Positions 23,607 to 33,264 are shown, counted from the first letter of the stretch. The stretch: 64,000 nucleotides of DNA from Halorubrum aethiopicum (GCF_001542905.1 NZ_LOAJ01000001.1:1054001-1118000); one strand, 5' to 3'. The notes: generated from the letters alone by a model not told the origin. Made by a program: numbers and translations.

Positions 23607-25280
23607 ATGACCGAACACGGCACCGCGAAACCGTCCGACGAGCTCCGGAAGGCCGCCATGCGCCGGCCGCACCTCCGGGAACACCTCAAGGAGTTCAAAC
23701 AGATCACCGGGGAGTTCCCCCTCTTCATCGAGGAGCCGAAAAGCGAGTACGAGTCGAACCGGCCGAACGTGCTCTACCCCGTGGGCGGGCCGATCTACTG
23801 TCACGTGTACGGCGACCTCGGCCAGGAGACGAAGTACTACGCCATCGAGCCGGAGATGTCCGGGCCGCAGGCAACCGTCCTCGACCGGGTGAAGAACAAA
23901 CTGCTCGCCGCAAGCGGCGACCACACCGCGCCGGCCTCCGAGGCCGAGTACGACGACCTCATCGAGGAGCTGCTGGAGGACGTCACCTACATCCAGAACG
24001 GTCGGACGGGCTGGAAGTCGACCGTCTCGAAGCTCCTCAACGTCGGGAAGCTGTCGGTCACCGAGGAGACCTACGAGAGCATCCGGTACCGGCTCAACCG
24101 CGACATCGTGGGGCTCGGCCCGCTCGAACCCGTGATGCGCGACCCGGCGAACGAGGACATCCACGTGATCGGCCCCCACGAGTGTCACGTCGATCACGGC
24201 ACGTTCGGCATGCTCGAGACCACCGTCGACTTCGGGACGCCCCAGGAGTTCGACAACTGGCTTCGCAACATGGGCGAGCGGATCGGCGACCCGCTCTCCG
24301 ACTCCGACCCCATCGTCGACTCGACGCTGCCGGACGGCTCGCGTATCAACATCATCTACTCCGACGACGTCTCGCTCAAGGGCTCCTCGCTCACGATCCG
24401 GCAGGGCGAGGACGTTCCGCTGTCGGTCAACCAGATCACCAACTGGGGGACGCTCTCGCCGCAGCTCGCGGCGTACCTCTGGCTCTGTCTGGAGAACGAA
24501 CAGACCGTCTTCGTCGTCGGGGAGACCGCGTCCGGGAAGACGACGACGCTGAACGCCATCCTCTCGTACATCCCGCAGGACTCGAAGATATACACCGCCG
24601 AGGACACCGCGGAGGTCGTCCCGCCGCACAACACCTGGCAGCAGCTGTTGACCCGCGAGGGCGGCGGCGAGGGATCCTCCGATGTCGACATGTTCGACCT
24701 CGTCGCCGCCGCGCTGCGGTCTCGTCCCGACTACATCATCGTGGGCGAGGTCCGGGGCGCGGAGGGTCGCATGGCGTTCCAGGCGGCCCAGACGGGCCAC
24801 CCGGTGATGTTGACGTTCCACGCCTCGGACATCGTCTCGATGATCCAGCGGTTCACCTCCGAGCCGATCAACGTCCCGGAGACGTTCATGGACAACGCCG
24901 ACGTGGCGCTGTTCCAGAACCGGGTGAAACAGGGCGACGACGTGCTCCGGCGGGTGACGAGCGTCCAGGAGATCGAGGGGTACTCGAAGGAGATGGAGGG
25001 GGTCGTCACCCGCGAGGTGTTCAGCTGGGACCCCGTTGAGGACGAGATCGTCTTCCAGGGGATGAACAACTCCTACGTGTTAGAAGAGCAGATCGCGACG
25101 CTCCTGGGGTACGCGGACACCCGCGACATCTACGACGACCTCGAGTTCCGCGCGGAGCTGATAGAGCGGATGATCCAGGAGGGGATCTTGGGCTACCACG
25201 AGGTCAACGGGGCGATAGACGCCTTCCAGCGCGACGGCGTCGAGGGGCTCCCCTTCGAGATGCACCGGAACGTCAGGTGA
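23607..25280 (+). CDS. arlI: Archaellum motor ATPase ArlI
   Basis: The protein has 557 residues and belongs to the type II/IV secretion (PilT/VirB11-like) ATPases. Walker A is VGETASGKTTT (about 303-313), followed by the Asp box YTAEDTAEVVPP, Walker B IIVGEVRG and the His box TFHASD. It drives both filament assembly and rotation, pairing with ArlJ in the membrane. The N-terminal ~120 residues (RRPHLREHLKEFKQITGEFP) form the domain that docks to the platform. A 54-base gap separates it from arlH. Confidence 0.95.
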   Translation: MTEHGTAKPSDELRKAAMRRPHLREHLKEFKQITGEFPLFIEEPKSEYESNRPNVLYPVGGPIYCHVYGDLGQETKYYAIEPEMSGPQATVLDRVKNKLLAASGDHTAPASEAEYDDLIEELLEDVTYIQNGRTGWKSTVSKLLNVGKLSVTEETYESIRYRLNRDIVGLGPLEPVMRDPANEDIHVIGPHECHVDHGTFGMLETTVDFGTPQEFDNWLRNMGERIGDPLSDSDPIVDSTLPDGSRINIIYSDDVSLKGSSLTIRQGEDVPLSVNQITNWGTLSPQLAAYLWLCLENEQTVFVVGETASGKTTTLNAILSYIPQDSKIYTAEDTAEVVPPHNTWQQLLTREGGGEGSSDVDMFDLVAAALRSRPDYIIVGEVRGAEGRMAFQAAQTGHPVMLTFHASDIVSMIQRFTSEPINVPETFMDNADVALFQNRVKQGDDVLRRVTSVQEIEGYSKEMEGVVTREVFSWDPVEDEIVFQGMNNSYVLEEQIATLLGYADTRDIYDDLEFRAELIERMIQEGILGYHEVNGAIDAFQRDGVEGLPFEMHRNVR

Positions 25281-25307
25281 GTTCACGCGTATGGACCAGG
25301 TGAGTCG

Positions 25308-27044
25308 ATGAACGTGAAGGCGGCGGGAGACGGGCTCGCGACAGCGATGCGGCTCACGGAGGAGGTGCTCGACTCCTACGAGAAGCTCGACATCTCCAAG
25401 CGACAGTACGTCGGGTACGTGCTCGTCCCAGCGGTCGTCGTCTTCGCCGCCACCGTGGTCGGGGCGTTCGTCCTCCCCCTTCCCGTCGCCGCCCGGGTGC
25501 CGATCCCCATGTTCGGCGCGCTCACGCTCGTGTCGGCGGTCGTCTACCCGAAGATCTACCTCAGCGGCGTCGAGAACCGGATCGACAACCAGCTCCACCT
25601 CGTGATGACCCACATGACGGTGCTGTCGACGACGAACATCGACCGCATGGAGGTGTTCCGCACGCTGGCGCGCGAGGAGGAGTACGGGGTCGCGGCCGAG
25701 GAGATCGCCCGCGTCGTCCACCTCGTCGACACCTGGAACCAGAGCCTCGACGACGCGTGTCGCCGCCGCGCCAAGGAGGTCCCCTCCGACGCGATGGCCG
25801 ACTTCTTCGACCGGCTCGGCTACACTCTCGGGGCCGGCCAGTCGCTCGAGGACTTCCTCGTCTCCGAACAGGACGTCATGCTCGCGAAGTACGAGACGCT
25901 CTACGAGTCGTCGCTGTCGAACCTGGAGGTGATGAAGGACCTGTACATGTCGATGATCCTCTCGATGACGTTCGCGTTGGTGTTCGCCATCGTGCTCCCG
26001 ATCCTGACGGGCAACGACCCGACGGCGACGGTCGCGGCCGTCATCGTCCTCTTCGTCTTCGTCCAACTCGGCTTCTACGCGATGATCCGGGCGACCTCGC
26101 CGTACGACCCGATCTGGTACCACCCCGAGGAGCGCGCGCCCGGCGACCTGAAGCTGTGGGCGTCGCTGGGGATCGGAGCCGGGCTCTCGTTTCTGCTCAT
26201 CGGCTTCACCGCCGCCGGGATGTTCGGCTACGGCCCGGGACTTCCCGGCCTCCTCTTCTTCCTCGACGACGTGCGGCTCCCGCTGTACGTCGCGGTCCCG
26301 ATCACCCCGCTTTTCCTGACCGGCGTGATCCTCCGGACCGAGGAGCGGGCCATCACCGCCCGCGACGCGGAGTTCCCCTCGTTCGTCCGGGCGCTCGGCG
26401 CGACCGAGAGCGCGAAGCAGTCGACGACCTCCGACGTGTTGACCACGCTCCGCGACAAGGACTTCGGCGCGCTCTCGCCGTCCATCACCCGGCTGTACCG
26501 CCGGCTCAACATGCGGATCAGCACCGAGGGGGCCTGGCGCGCCTTCTCGCGTGACACGCGGTCGTACCTCATCCAGAAGTTCTCCGAGATGTACCTCGTC
26601 GGCCGACGGATGGGCGGGGACCCGAAGCTGCTCGGCGAGCTGATCTCGGCGAACATGAACGCCGTCAACCAGCTCCGCGAGCAGCGCCGACAGTCGGCGG
26701 TGACGTTCATCGGACTCCTGTACGGGATCACGGCGGCGGCGACGTTCGCCTTCTTCATCGGGCTGGAGATCGTCGCCATCCTCGCGGACCTGACCGCGGA
26801 CTTCGGGATCGACCAGATGGACATCGGCCAGATCGTCTACCCCGGCGCGTACGACATCCCGCTCATCGAGTACCTGCTCCTCACGGTCGTCCTCTTCAAC
26901 GCCGCGCTCTCCTCGCAGATGATCCGCAAGATCGACGGCGGCAACCCCGCGAACGGCTACATCCACTTCGTACTGTTGACGTGGCTCGGTGCGGCGACCG
27001 CGATCGCGACCCGGACGCTCGTGAACGCGATCCTCTCGATCTGA
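25308..27044 (+). CDS. arlJ: Archaellum membrane platform protein ArlJ
   Basis: The protein has 578 residues with two type II secretion F-type cytoplasmic domains (around 85-220 and 350-480) and about nine hydrophobic segments (for example VLVPAVVVFAATVVGAF, TFALVFAIVLPILTG and, near the end, YLLLTVVLFNAALSS). It is the polytopic protein around which archaellins are assembled and through which ArlI acts. It is the last gene of the arl operon in this window. Confidence 0.95.
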   Translation: MNVKAAGDGLATAMRLTEEVLDSYEKLDISKRQYVGYVLVPAVVVFAATVVGAFVLPLPVAARVPIPMFGALTLVSAVVYPKIYLSGVENRIDNQLHLVMTHMTVLSTTNIDRMEVFRTLAREEEYGVAAEEIARVVHLVDTWNQSLDDACRRRAKEVPSDAMADFFDRLGYTLGAGQSLEDFLVSEQDVMLAKYETLYESSLSNLEVMKDLYMSMILSMTFALVFAIVLPILTGNDPTATVAAVIVLFVFVQLGFYAMIRATSPYDPIWYHPEERAPGDLKLWASLGIGAGLSFLLIGFTAAGMFGYGPGLPGLLFFLDDVRLPLYVAVPITPLFLTGVILRTEERAITARDAEFPSFVRALGATESAKQSTTSDVLTTLRDKDFGALSPSITRLYRRLNMRISTEGAWRAFSRDTRSYLIQKFSEMYLVGRRMGGDPKLLGELISANMNAVNQLREQRRQSAVTFIGLLYGITAAATFAFFIGLEIVAILADLTADFGIDQMDIGQIVYPGAYDIPLIEYLLLTVVLFNAALSSQMIRKIDGGNPANGYIHFVLLTWLGAATAIATRTLVNAILSI

Positions 27045-27070
27045 CGGGTCGGCTCGAGGTCGCTCCCGGC

Positions 27071-27994
27071 CTACGCGTCGAACAGCGTCGGCTCCGCCAC
27101 GTCCGCCTCCGCCGCCTCCCGCCAGGAGTGATCCGGCTCCCAGCCGAACAGCGCCTCGGCCTTCGCGACCGCGTACGCGCCCCGGTCGTCGCCCTCGGCG
27201 ACCGCGCACTCGTCGGGGACGCCGCCGTACCTCTCGCGGAGGAGGTCGAGCAGGGGGCGGCCGAGCGCGTTGTCGGCGGCGACGCAGTTGACCGCCTCGT
27301 GGCGTCCCGGATCCACGGCGGGGTCGTCGCCGAGGAGGTCGTCGACCGCGACGGCGACGAGGTCGGCGACGTCGCGGGCGTCGACGTACGACCAGAAGTT
27401 GCCCGCGCCGGCCGCGAGCTCCTCCACGTACTCCGCCTCCCGGCAGGCGTACGCGCCGGGGTACTGGATCCACGACGGGCGGACCGAGACCGCCGGGACC
27501 CCGTCCCGCCGGGCGACCGCGGCCGCCGTCTCCTCCGCGGCCACCTTCGAGAGCCCGTAGGGGTCCTCGGGTCGCAGCGGGTGCGCCTCGGTCACCGGCA
27601 GTTCGTCCGGCAGCGGCGTGGGGTCGGCGAAGAAGAAGCCGTACGCGCCGTCGCTCGACGCCTGGACGACCGGGGCGTCGGCGCGTCCCGCGGCCGTCAG
27701 GACGTTGTGGGCGGCGAGCGCGTTCGTCTCGAAGACGCGCCCCTCGGGGTGGGTGCCGGCGACCGGGATCGCCGCCCAGTGGATTACTGCATCGGGGTCG
27801 ACCGCGCCCACGACGTCGAGCGCCTCCCCGCGCTCGGCGAGGTCGGCCGCGCGGAACGAGACGTTCGGGGCCGGGTCGACGCCGAGCCCCGGATGCTCGC
27901 GGTCGACGACGACGACCGCGTGCTCGTCCGCGAGCCGGTCGACCACCCACCGCCCCGACGCCCCGAGCCCGCCCGTGACCAGGACCGTTGCCAT
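27071..27994 (-). CDS. NAD(P)-dependent epimerase/dehydratase (extended SDR)
   Basis: The protein has 307 residues. The Rossmann nucleotide-binding motif TGGLGASGRW (7-16) is at the N-terminus, and catalytic Tyr/Lys are in DPYGLSKVAAEE; an upstream QASSDGAYG supplies the Ser. This is the extended short-chain dehydrogenase/reductase plan of UDP-sugar epimerases and dehydratases. A VRPSWIQYPGAY segment marks the substrate domain. The substrate cannot be told. Given adjacent archaellum genes, a role in glycan precursor synthesis is possible, but it is on the opposite strand and not part of that operon. Confidence 0.82.
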   Translation of the reverse strand: MATVLVTGGLGASGRWVVDRLADEHAVVVVDREHPGLGVDPAPNVSFRAADLAERGEALDVVGAVDPDAVIHWAAIPVAGTHPEGRVFETNALAAHNVLTAAGRADAPVVQASSDGAYGFFFADPTPLPDELPVTEAHPLRPEDPYGLSKVAAEETAAAVARRDGVPAVSVRPSWIQYPGAYACREAEYVEELAAGAGNFWSYVDARDVADLVAVAVDDLLGDDPAVDPGRHEAVNCVAADNALGRPLLDLLRERYGGVPDECAVAEGDDRGAYAVAKAEALFGWEPDHSWREAAEADVAEPTLFDA

Positions 27995-28113
27995 GCCCGA
28001 GGCTCGGCCGAGCCGGACTAAAGGACGACGGTGTTCGGGACGCGCGCGTCGGGACTCCCCGCGGATCGCCCGCCTCCGGTAGGTTTTACCGCGCCGAGCG
28101 GTTATCTCCGGGC

Positions 28114-28989
28114 ATGCAGTGGGACACCGACTGGGGACTGCGTGGGCGCATGGCGTTCACCATGTTCCTGCTTTTCGCCCTCTACGTCGTGTTCGTCGGG
28201 GTGTTGACCGTGTACTTCGGGGACTTCCTGTTCCCGATGATCATGCTCGGCGGGTTCGCGATCGCCCAGTTCTTCTTCAGCGACAAGCTCGCGCTCCGGG
28301 GGATGGGCGCGCGCGAGGTGAGCGCCGACGAGTACCCGGAGCTTCACCGTCGGATCGAGCGCCTCTCCCAGCAGGCGGACCTCCCGAAGCCGACGGTGGC
28401 GGTCGCCGACACGAACGTCCCGAACGCGTTCGCGACCGGCCGGAACAAGAAGAACGCGACCGTCGCCGTGACGACCGGCCTGCTCCGCACCCTCGACGAC
28501 GACGAGCTCGACGGCGTGCTCGCTCACGAGCTCGCGCACGTCAAGAACCGCGACGTGATGGTGATGACCATCGCGTCGTTCCTCTCGACCATCGCCTTCT
28601 TCATCGTGCGCTGGGGGTGGCTCTTCGGCGGGAACAACCGGCAGGGCGGCGCGCCCGTGATCGTCGCCATCGCGGTGTCGATCGTCGTCTGGATCGTCTC
28701 GTTCCTGCTCATCCGCGCGCTCTCCCGGTACCGCGAGTACACCGCCGACCGCGGCGCGGCGGTCATCACCGGCAAGCCCGGCGCGCTGGCGTCCGCGCTC
28801 GTGAGCATCGACGGCCGGATGGATCGGGTTCCGGATCAGGACCTCCGCGACGGCAGCGCCGAGATGAACGCCTTCTTCATCATCCCGATCAGCGCCGGCT
28901 TCCTCAGCCGGATCGCCTCCACGCACCCGCCGACCGAGAAGCGGATCGACCGGCTCCGCGAGCTCGAACGCGAGATGGAGACGGCCTGA
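28114..28989 (+). CDS. htpX: Membrane zinc metalloprotease HtpX (M48)
   Basis: The protein has 291 residues. Two N-terminal membrane segments (MFLLFALYVVFVGVLTVYF and the next at about 39-53) precede the catalytic domain with HELAH (His138, Glu139, His142); the third zinc ligand lies in YREYTADRGA. Two further hydrophobic segments lie between them. HtpX degrades misfolded membrane proteins. The ATG at 28114 is preferred because the first membrane helix begins soon after, with a TTTTA TATA-like element about 30 bases upstream. Confidence 0.93.
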   Translation: MQWDTDWGLRGRMAFTMFLLFALYVVFVGVLTVYFGDFLFPMIMLGGFAIAQFFFSDKLALRGMGAREVSADEYPELHRRIERLSQQADLPKPTVAVADTNVPNAFATGRNKKNATVAVTTGLLRTLDDDELDGVLAHELAHVKNRDVMVMTIASFLSTIAFFIVRWGWLFGGNNRQGGAPVIVAIAVSIVVWIVSFLLIRALSRYREYTADRGAAVITGKPGALASALVSIDGRMDRVPDQDLRDGSAEMNAFFIIPISAGFLSRIASTHPPTEKRIDRLRELEREMETA

Positions 28990-29185
28990 TCGGGGAGGCG
29001 AGCGCTCCTTCGTTCGCGACGAACCGACCGATTTCCGCGGATCTCGCGGATCGGTTCACGAGACGTTCGTTCCGGAAGGCCGTTCAGTGGATCATCCACT
29101 AGGGTCGAAGTGCTTATAGAACGGGTATTTCATCGGTGATCGAGGTGACGAAAAAGAGATCGTTGCCGGGGCGGTGAACTCTTTC

Positions 29186-29345
29186 AAAGCCCCAGCCGTC
29201 TTCCCGGAGACGGCTGCCCCTTTGAGTCCCACCCCGCACAGCCCCGCACCTCATACCTCCCCAGCCTCGCGGTTCGCGCTCTCCGAGCGCTCACCGCGTC
29301 CCTCGCGGGCGGTTCGCGGGCCTTCGGCCCGCTCACCGGCGCGCC
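29186..29345 (+). repeat. Structured intergenic repeat element, short form (possible non-coding RNA)
   Basis: This is the second copy of the element at 14238-14600, same orientation. CAAAG (29186-29190) pairs with CTTTG (29221-29225), then CCCC faces GCCC, then AGCCGTCT (29195-29202) pairs perfectly with AGACGGCT (29209-29216) around TCCCGG. Downstream are the shared blocks GAGTCCCACCC, CGCACAGC, CCTCCCCAGCCTCG, and a hairpin GCGGGCC-TTC-GGCCCGC. CTTATAG at 29113 could be a TATA box starting a transcript near 29140. The gap 28990-29453 holds no convincing gene. Compared with the long form, about 180 bases inside the hairpin are missing. Confidence 0.65.
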
Positions 29346-29453
29346 ACCGCGATCGCTCGTTTCTTCATCTGTACTGAGTGATCCACCGTGATTCCAGGGG
29401 ACGTATAACGTGGTCCGTTGCTCTCGCCCCCGGTACCTTCTCATACTGCCCCT

Positions 29454-31100
29454 TTACCGCTTCTCGCCGCGCAGCCAGACGTACTCGTGCGGCCCCAACT
29501 CGACCGTGATGCCGCCGTCCGCGACCCGGTAGTCGCCCTCGCCGACGACGCGCTCGGCCGCGTCGGGGTCGACGTCGAACCCGAAGACGGCGTCGCGGGG
29601 CTCTGCGGCGAAGTTGTGCGCGCACAGCAGGACCGTCCCCTCGCGGTCGAAGCGGTGAGCCCACACCTCCTTCGGCTCCGCGTCGACGATCCCGAAGTCG
29701 CCGCGGGCGATCTCGGGGCAGCGGTCGCGGGCGCGCGAGAGCTCGCGAACCCGCGAGAGCAGCGAGTCGGGGTCGTCGCGCTGGGCGGCGACGTTCACCC
29801 GGTCGTACGCGTACTCGCCCTCGTCGACGACGGGGTTGTAACAGTCGTCGGGGTCGGCCGTCGAGAAGCCGCCGTTCGCCGAGTCGTCCCACTGCATCGG
29901 CGTGCGGACCGCCTCGCGCTCGGGCAGCGAGAGGTCCGCGCCCATGCCGATCTCGTCGCCCGACTGGAGCGCGACCGATCCCGGCAGCGCGAACAGCAGG
30001 GCGTGCGCCAGCGCGATCCGGTCGCGGTCGCCGTCGTACAGGTCCGCGAGCCGGAGCCTGTGGCCCCGCTCGAAGATCCACGAGTCGCCCGCGTCGTCGC
30101 CGAAGTACTCGCGGGCGTGCTCGAACGCCTCCTCGGGCAGCTTCAGCAGGTTCCACTCGTCGTGGTTCCGCAGGAAGTTCACCCACGTGCCGACCCCCTC
30201 GATCTCGGGCAGGATCTCGTGGGCCCGGTAGAGCGGCCACGCGTCGCGCACGCCGACCGCGTACGTGAGGTGCGCGTTCATCACGAAGTTGAACTGGAGG
30301 TGGAACGCCTCGCCGTCGCCGAAGTAGTAGTCGAGGTGTTCCGGCTCGTCGTCGGCCTCCGCCAACAGGACGGCGTCGGATTGCTCGGCCTCGACGACCT
30401 CGCGCATGCGCTTGAAGAGGTCGATCGGCTCGTCGAGCTCGGTGTCCTCGAGCGTCGTCGCGTTGTGCCCCTTCGGCATGAGCATCGGGTGGGCGGCGTC
30501 GATCCGGAACCCGTCCGCGCCCTGGTCGAGCCAGAAGCGGAGCACGTCGTACAGCTCCTCGCGGACCGCGGGGTTCGCCACGTTGAGGTCGGGCTGGTGG
30601 GAGTAGAACTGGTGGAAGTAGTGTTTCCCCGCGAGCTCGTCGTACGACCAGACGCCGTCCTCGTACTCCGGGAAGATGTTGCCGCGGTGGTGGGCGTCCT
30701 CGAGGTGGCTCGTCCACAGGTAGTAGTCGTGGTACTCGGAGTCGGGGTCCTCGCGGGCCCGCCGGAACCACTCGTGGTCGATCGAGGTGTGGTTGAAGAC
30801 GAGGTCGGTGATCACGCGGATCCCGCGGTCGTGCGCCCGATCGGCGAACTCGCGGAAGTCCGCGAGCGTCCCGAGCCGCTCGTCGACGCCGTAGTAGTCG
30901 GCGACGTCGTACCCGTTGTCCCGGAGCGGACTCGGGTAGAACGGGCGGATCCAGACGGCGTCGACGCCGAGCTCCTCGAGGTACGGCAGCCGGTCGATCG
31001 CCCCCCGGAAGTCCCCCCACCCGTCCCCGTCGCCGTCGTCGAACGTCTTCACGTCGAACGAGTAGACGGTCGCGTCCTCGTACCAGTCCGGATCGCTCAT
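29454..31100 (-). CDS. GH13 alpha-amylase family enzyme, trehalose-synthase-like
   Basis: The protein has 548 residues with a full GH13 barrel: DLVFNHTS (region I), GFRIDAAH with nucleophile Asp201 (region II), LLAEADDEP with acid/base Glu248 (region III) and NFLRNHDEW with Asp314 (region IV). The opening segment (WYEDATVYSFDVKTF) and the D-E-W pattern resemble trehalose synthase and related alpha-glucosyl isomerases rather than endo-amylases. No signal peptide is visible, so it acts in the cytoplasm. Maltose/trehalose interconversion would fit osmolyte metabolism, but hydrolase activity is also possible. The C-terminal beta domain ends EYVWLRGEKR. Confidence 0.85.
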   Translation of the reverse strand: MSDPDWYEDATVYSFDVKTFDDGDGDGWGDFRGAIDRLPYLEELGVDAVWIRPFYPSPLRDNGYDVADYYGVDERLGTLADFREFADRAHDRGIRVITDLVFNHTSIDHEWFRRAREDPDSEYHDYYLWTSHLEDAHHRGNIFPEYEDGVWSYDELAGKHYFHQFYSHQPDLNVANPAVREELYDVLRFWLDQGADGFRIDAAHPMLMPKGHNATTLEDTELDEPIDLFKRMREVVEAEQSDAVLLAEADDEPEHLDYYFGDGEAFHLQFNFVMNAHLTYAVGVRDAWPLYRAHEILPEIEGVGTWVNFLRNHDEWNLLKLPEEAFEHAREYFGDDAGDSWIFERGHRLRLADLYDGDRDRIALAHALLFALPGSVALQSGDEIGMGADLSLPEREAVRTPMQWDDSANGGFSTADPDDCYNPVVDEGEYAYDRVNVAAQRDDPDSLLSRVRELSRARDRCPEIARGDFGIVDAEPKEVWAHRFDREGTVLLCAHNFAAEPRDAVFGFDVDPDAAERVVGEGDYRVADGGITVELGPHEYVWLRGEKR

Positions 31101-31223
31101 ACGAGCCGCTAGGGCGGCCGGGGGTGTGATTCCTTTCGATCCGCCGAACCCGCGGGCGCTCGGTTTCCTCGGGCCGCCCCCCGTCTGACGGGGTTTTTAA
31201 TCGATGAGCCCCCAGTACCGGTC

Positions 31224-31535
31224 GTGAGCGTCGTCGTCGCGGTCAAACCCTCCGCCCGCAAGCGCAACGCGAAGGTCGGCCGGATCGTCTTCGAGGACGG
31301 CCCCCGGCACGCCTTCGAGAGCCGCGAGGCCGCGGAGCGGTGGGCGGACGACCTCTCGGCGGGCGACGGCCACGTCTGGGTCGCCGCCGCCCATCCCCGA
31401 GACGACGGGGACGCGGACCTCTATCTGCTCTCGCGGGCGACGAACGCCAAGCTCGAGGCGGCCTACGACAAGCGCCGGCGGCGGCTCCGCGGCGACGCCG
31501 ACCCCGAGCAGGCGTCCCTCGAGAGCCCGCTCTGA
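31224..31535 (+). CDS. Uncharacterised small haloarchaeal protein
   Basis: The protein has 103 residues and starts at GTG. It has no membrane segment. It begins SVVVAVKPSARKRNAKVGRIVFEDGPRHAF, with a basic patch and a later WADDLSAGDGHVWVAAAHP. The C-terminal part RATNAKLEAAYDKRRRRLRGD is a basic helix, unusual against the acidic proteome and suggestive of nucleic-acid or ribosome contact (inference). The function is unknown. A TTTTTAA TATA-like element at 31194 lies about 30 bases upstream. Confidence 0.68.
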   Translation: MSVVVAVKPSARKRNAKVGRIVFEDGPRHAFESREAAERWADDLSAGDGHVWVAAAHPRDDGDADLYLLSRATNAKLEAAYDKRRRRLRGDADPEQASLESPL

Positions 31536-31574
31536 GTCCGAGAGGCCGGGTCCGGGCCGGTCCGATCCGGCCCG

Positions 31575-31940
31575 CTACGCCTCCTCGACGGTCGCGTCGC
31601 GATACTCCTCGACCGCCTCGATCACCGCCCCGCGGTCGGCGTCGTCCACGTCGAACTCCCGGAGCGCGTCGTCGAGGTGTTCCGCGACCGCGTCGAACTC
31701 GGCGTCGGTGATCGCGAGCCCCTCGTGGGCGACGTCCATCTCCTCGCCCTCGTACCGCATCGGGCCGCCGGTGACCGCGGAGAGGAACTTCGTCTGGTGT
31801 GACCGCTGGTCGGCCATGTCGACGTCGTCGAAGTGGTGACTCACTCGCTCGTCCGCGAGCACGCGGTCGTAGAACTCGCTGACGACCGCCCCGACGGCCG
31901 GTTCGCCGCCGAGGCGGTCGTACAGCGTTCCGTCGGACAT
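31575..31940 (-). CDS. Group I truncated hemoglobin
   Basis: The protein has 121 residues with the 2-on-2 globin pattern: LYDRLGGEPAV at the N-terminus, FYDRVLADERVSHHF, and the proximal heme-binding His72 in MDVAHEGLAI. The length is that of group I truncated globins. Such proteins bind O2 or NO and are linked to NO detoxification or oxygen handling. It is a monocistronic gene between a small unknown gene and tRNA-Ser. Confidence 0.88.
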   Translation of the reverse strand: MSDGTLYDRLGGEPAVGAVVSEFYDRVLADERVSHHFDDVDMADQRSHQTKFLSAVTGGPMRYEGEEMDVAHEGLAITDAEFDAVAEHLDDALREFDVDDADRGAVIEAVEEYRDATVEEA

Positions 31941-32056
31941 ACGGTCCGGTCACGTCCCGGCCGTATCCCTCTTTCGCCGACTGGAGCCGGACACGGTCGC
32001 TCTCGCACGCGTCTCCTCTCGACCGCGTGGCTATCGGTTCGAGGGTCGCGAGAAAG

Positions 32057-32141
32057 CGCCGAGGCGGAGATTTGAACTCCGGTGTCCGAATGGACAGTAG
32101 ATTTCGAATCTACCGCCTTGGCCAGGCTAGGCTACCTCGGC
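32057..32141 (-). tRNA. tRNA-Ser (anticodon CGA)
   Basis: On the minus strand the acceptor stem GCCGAGG (5') pairs with CCTCGGC (3'), followed by discriminator G. The anticodon stem GTAGA/TCTAC encloses TTCGAAA, giving anticodon CGA for UCG codons. A long variable arm (TGTCCATTCGGACA) and the T loop TTCAAAT confirm a serine-type class II tRNA. There is no intron, and CCA is not encoded. Confidence 0.95.
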
Positions 32142-32259
32142 TCGTCTCCCGGTTCGGCGCTTCCGATGTTATGGGTTTCGATCGCGGTCGGTCCGTCCTC
32201 CCGTCCCCGAACCCGCCGCCCGCGACAACCCTTTTGCCGTCTCCGCCGTTGACGCTCGT

Positions 32260-33228
32260 ATGGACGTCCCCGACGCGGCCGAGGCCTGCTCGCGGGTGAT
32301 AGACGAGATCGGATCCGCGGTCGTCGCCGACCGCGAGTTCCTCGAGCGGGTCACGCTCGGCATCATCGCCCGCGGCCACGTCCTCTTAGAGGACGTGCCC
32401 GGAACCGGAAAGACCCTCTCGGCGCGGTCGTTCGCGACCGCGCTCGGCCTGGAGTTCTCGCGGATCCAGTTCACGCCGGACCTGCTCCCCTCCGACGTGA
32501 CCGGCACGAACGTCTTCGACGAGCGGGACGGCTCCTTCACCTTCTCGCCGGGGCCGATATTCGCGAACGTCGTGCTCGCCGACGAGATCAACCGCGCCCC
32601 GCCGAAGACGCAGGCCGCCCTCCTGGAGGCGATGGAGGAGGGCCAGGTCACCGCCGACGGCGAGACCCACGACCTCCCCGACCCCTTCTACGTCATCGCG
32701 ACCCAGAACCCGGTCGAGAGCGAGGGGGCGTTCCCGCTGCCCGAGGCGCAGCTCGACCGGTTCATGATCAAGACGTCGCTCGGCTACCCCGACGAGGCCG
32801 GCGAGGCCGAGATCCTCCGCCGGCGCGCCGGCCGCACCGACCGGAGCCCGACGGTCGAGCGCGTGCTCGACCCCGCGGACGTGGCCGACCTCCGGACGGT
32901 CCCCGAGACGGTCCGCGTCGACGACGATCTCCTCGCGTACATGGCCTCCATCGTCCACCGGACCCGCGAGGACCGCCGGGTCGAGGTCGGCGTCTCCCCG
33001 CGCGGGACCCAGCGGCTCTTCGAGGCCGCCCGCGCCAGCGCCACCGTCGCCGGTCGCGACTTCCTCACCCCGGACGACGTGAAACGCGTCGCGGAGCCGA
33101 CGCTCGCACACCGGCTCGTGTTGACGCCGGACGCGACCGTCAACGACGTGGCGAAGGCCGACGTGATCGCCGACGCGCTCGACCGGGTCGCGGTGCCGAC
33201 GGTGGAGTCGCCGGAATCGACGGCGTGA
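32260..33228 (+). CDS. MoxR-family AAA+ ATPase
   Basis: The protein has 322 residues. Walker A is EDVPGTGKTLSAR, Walker B is VVLADEINRAPPK, followed by sensor 1 ATQNPVESEG and the C-terminal helical lid (SPRGTQRLFEAARASA). MoxR ATPases act as chaperones that activate or assemble metal-containing or cell-envelope complexes, usually with DUF58/VWA partners. The DUF58 operon in this window lies about 5 kb away instead of adjacent. TTTTGCC at about 32231 is a possible TATA region. Confidence 0.92.
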   Translation: MDVPDAAEACSRVIDEIGSAVVADREFLERVTLGIIARGHVLLEDVPGTGKTLSARSFATALGLEFSRIQFTPDLLPSDVTGTNVFDERDGSFTFSPGPIFANVVLADEINRAPPKTQAALLEAMEEGQVTADGETHDLPDPFYVIATQNPVESEGAFPLPEAQLDRFMIKTSLGYPDEAGEAEILRRRAGRTDRSPTVERVLDPADVADLRTVPETVRVDDDLLAYMASIVHRTREDRRVEVGVSPRGTQRLFEAARASATVAGRDFLTPDDVKRVAEPTLAHRLVLTPDATVNDVAKADVIADALDRVAVPTVESPESTA

Positions 33229-33264
33229 CGCTCTCTACGACGCGATCGACGAAGTAAGCCGGGT

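Noticed and set aside
14238-29345. Insertion sequence or MITE bounded by the two repeat copies
   Set aside because: The copies are in the same orientation, lack clear terminal inverted repeats and target duplications, and the 15 kb between them is ordinary motility and metabolic sequence.
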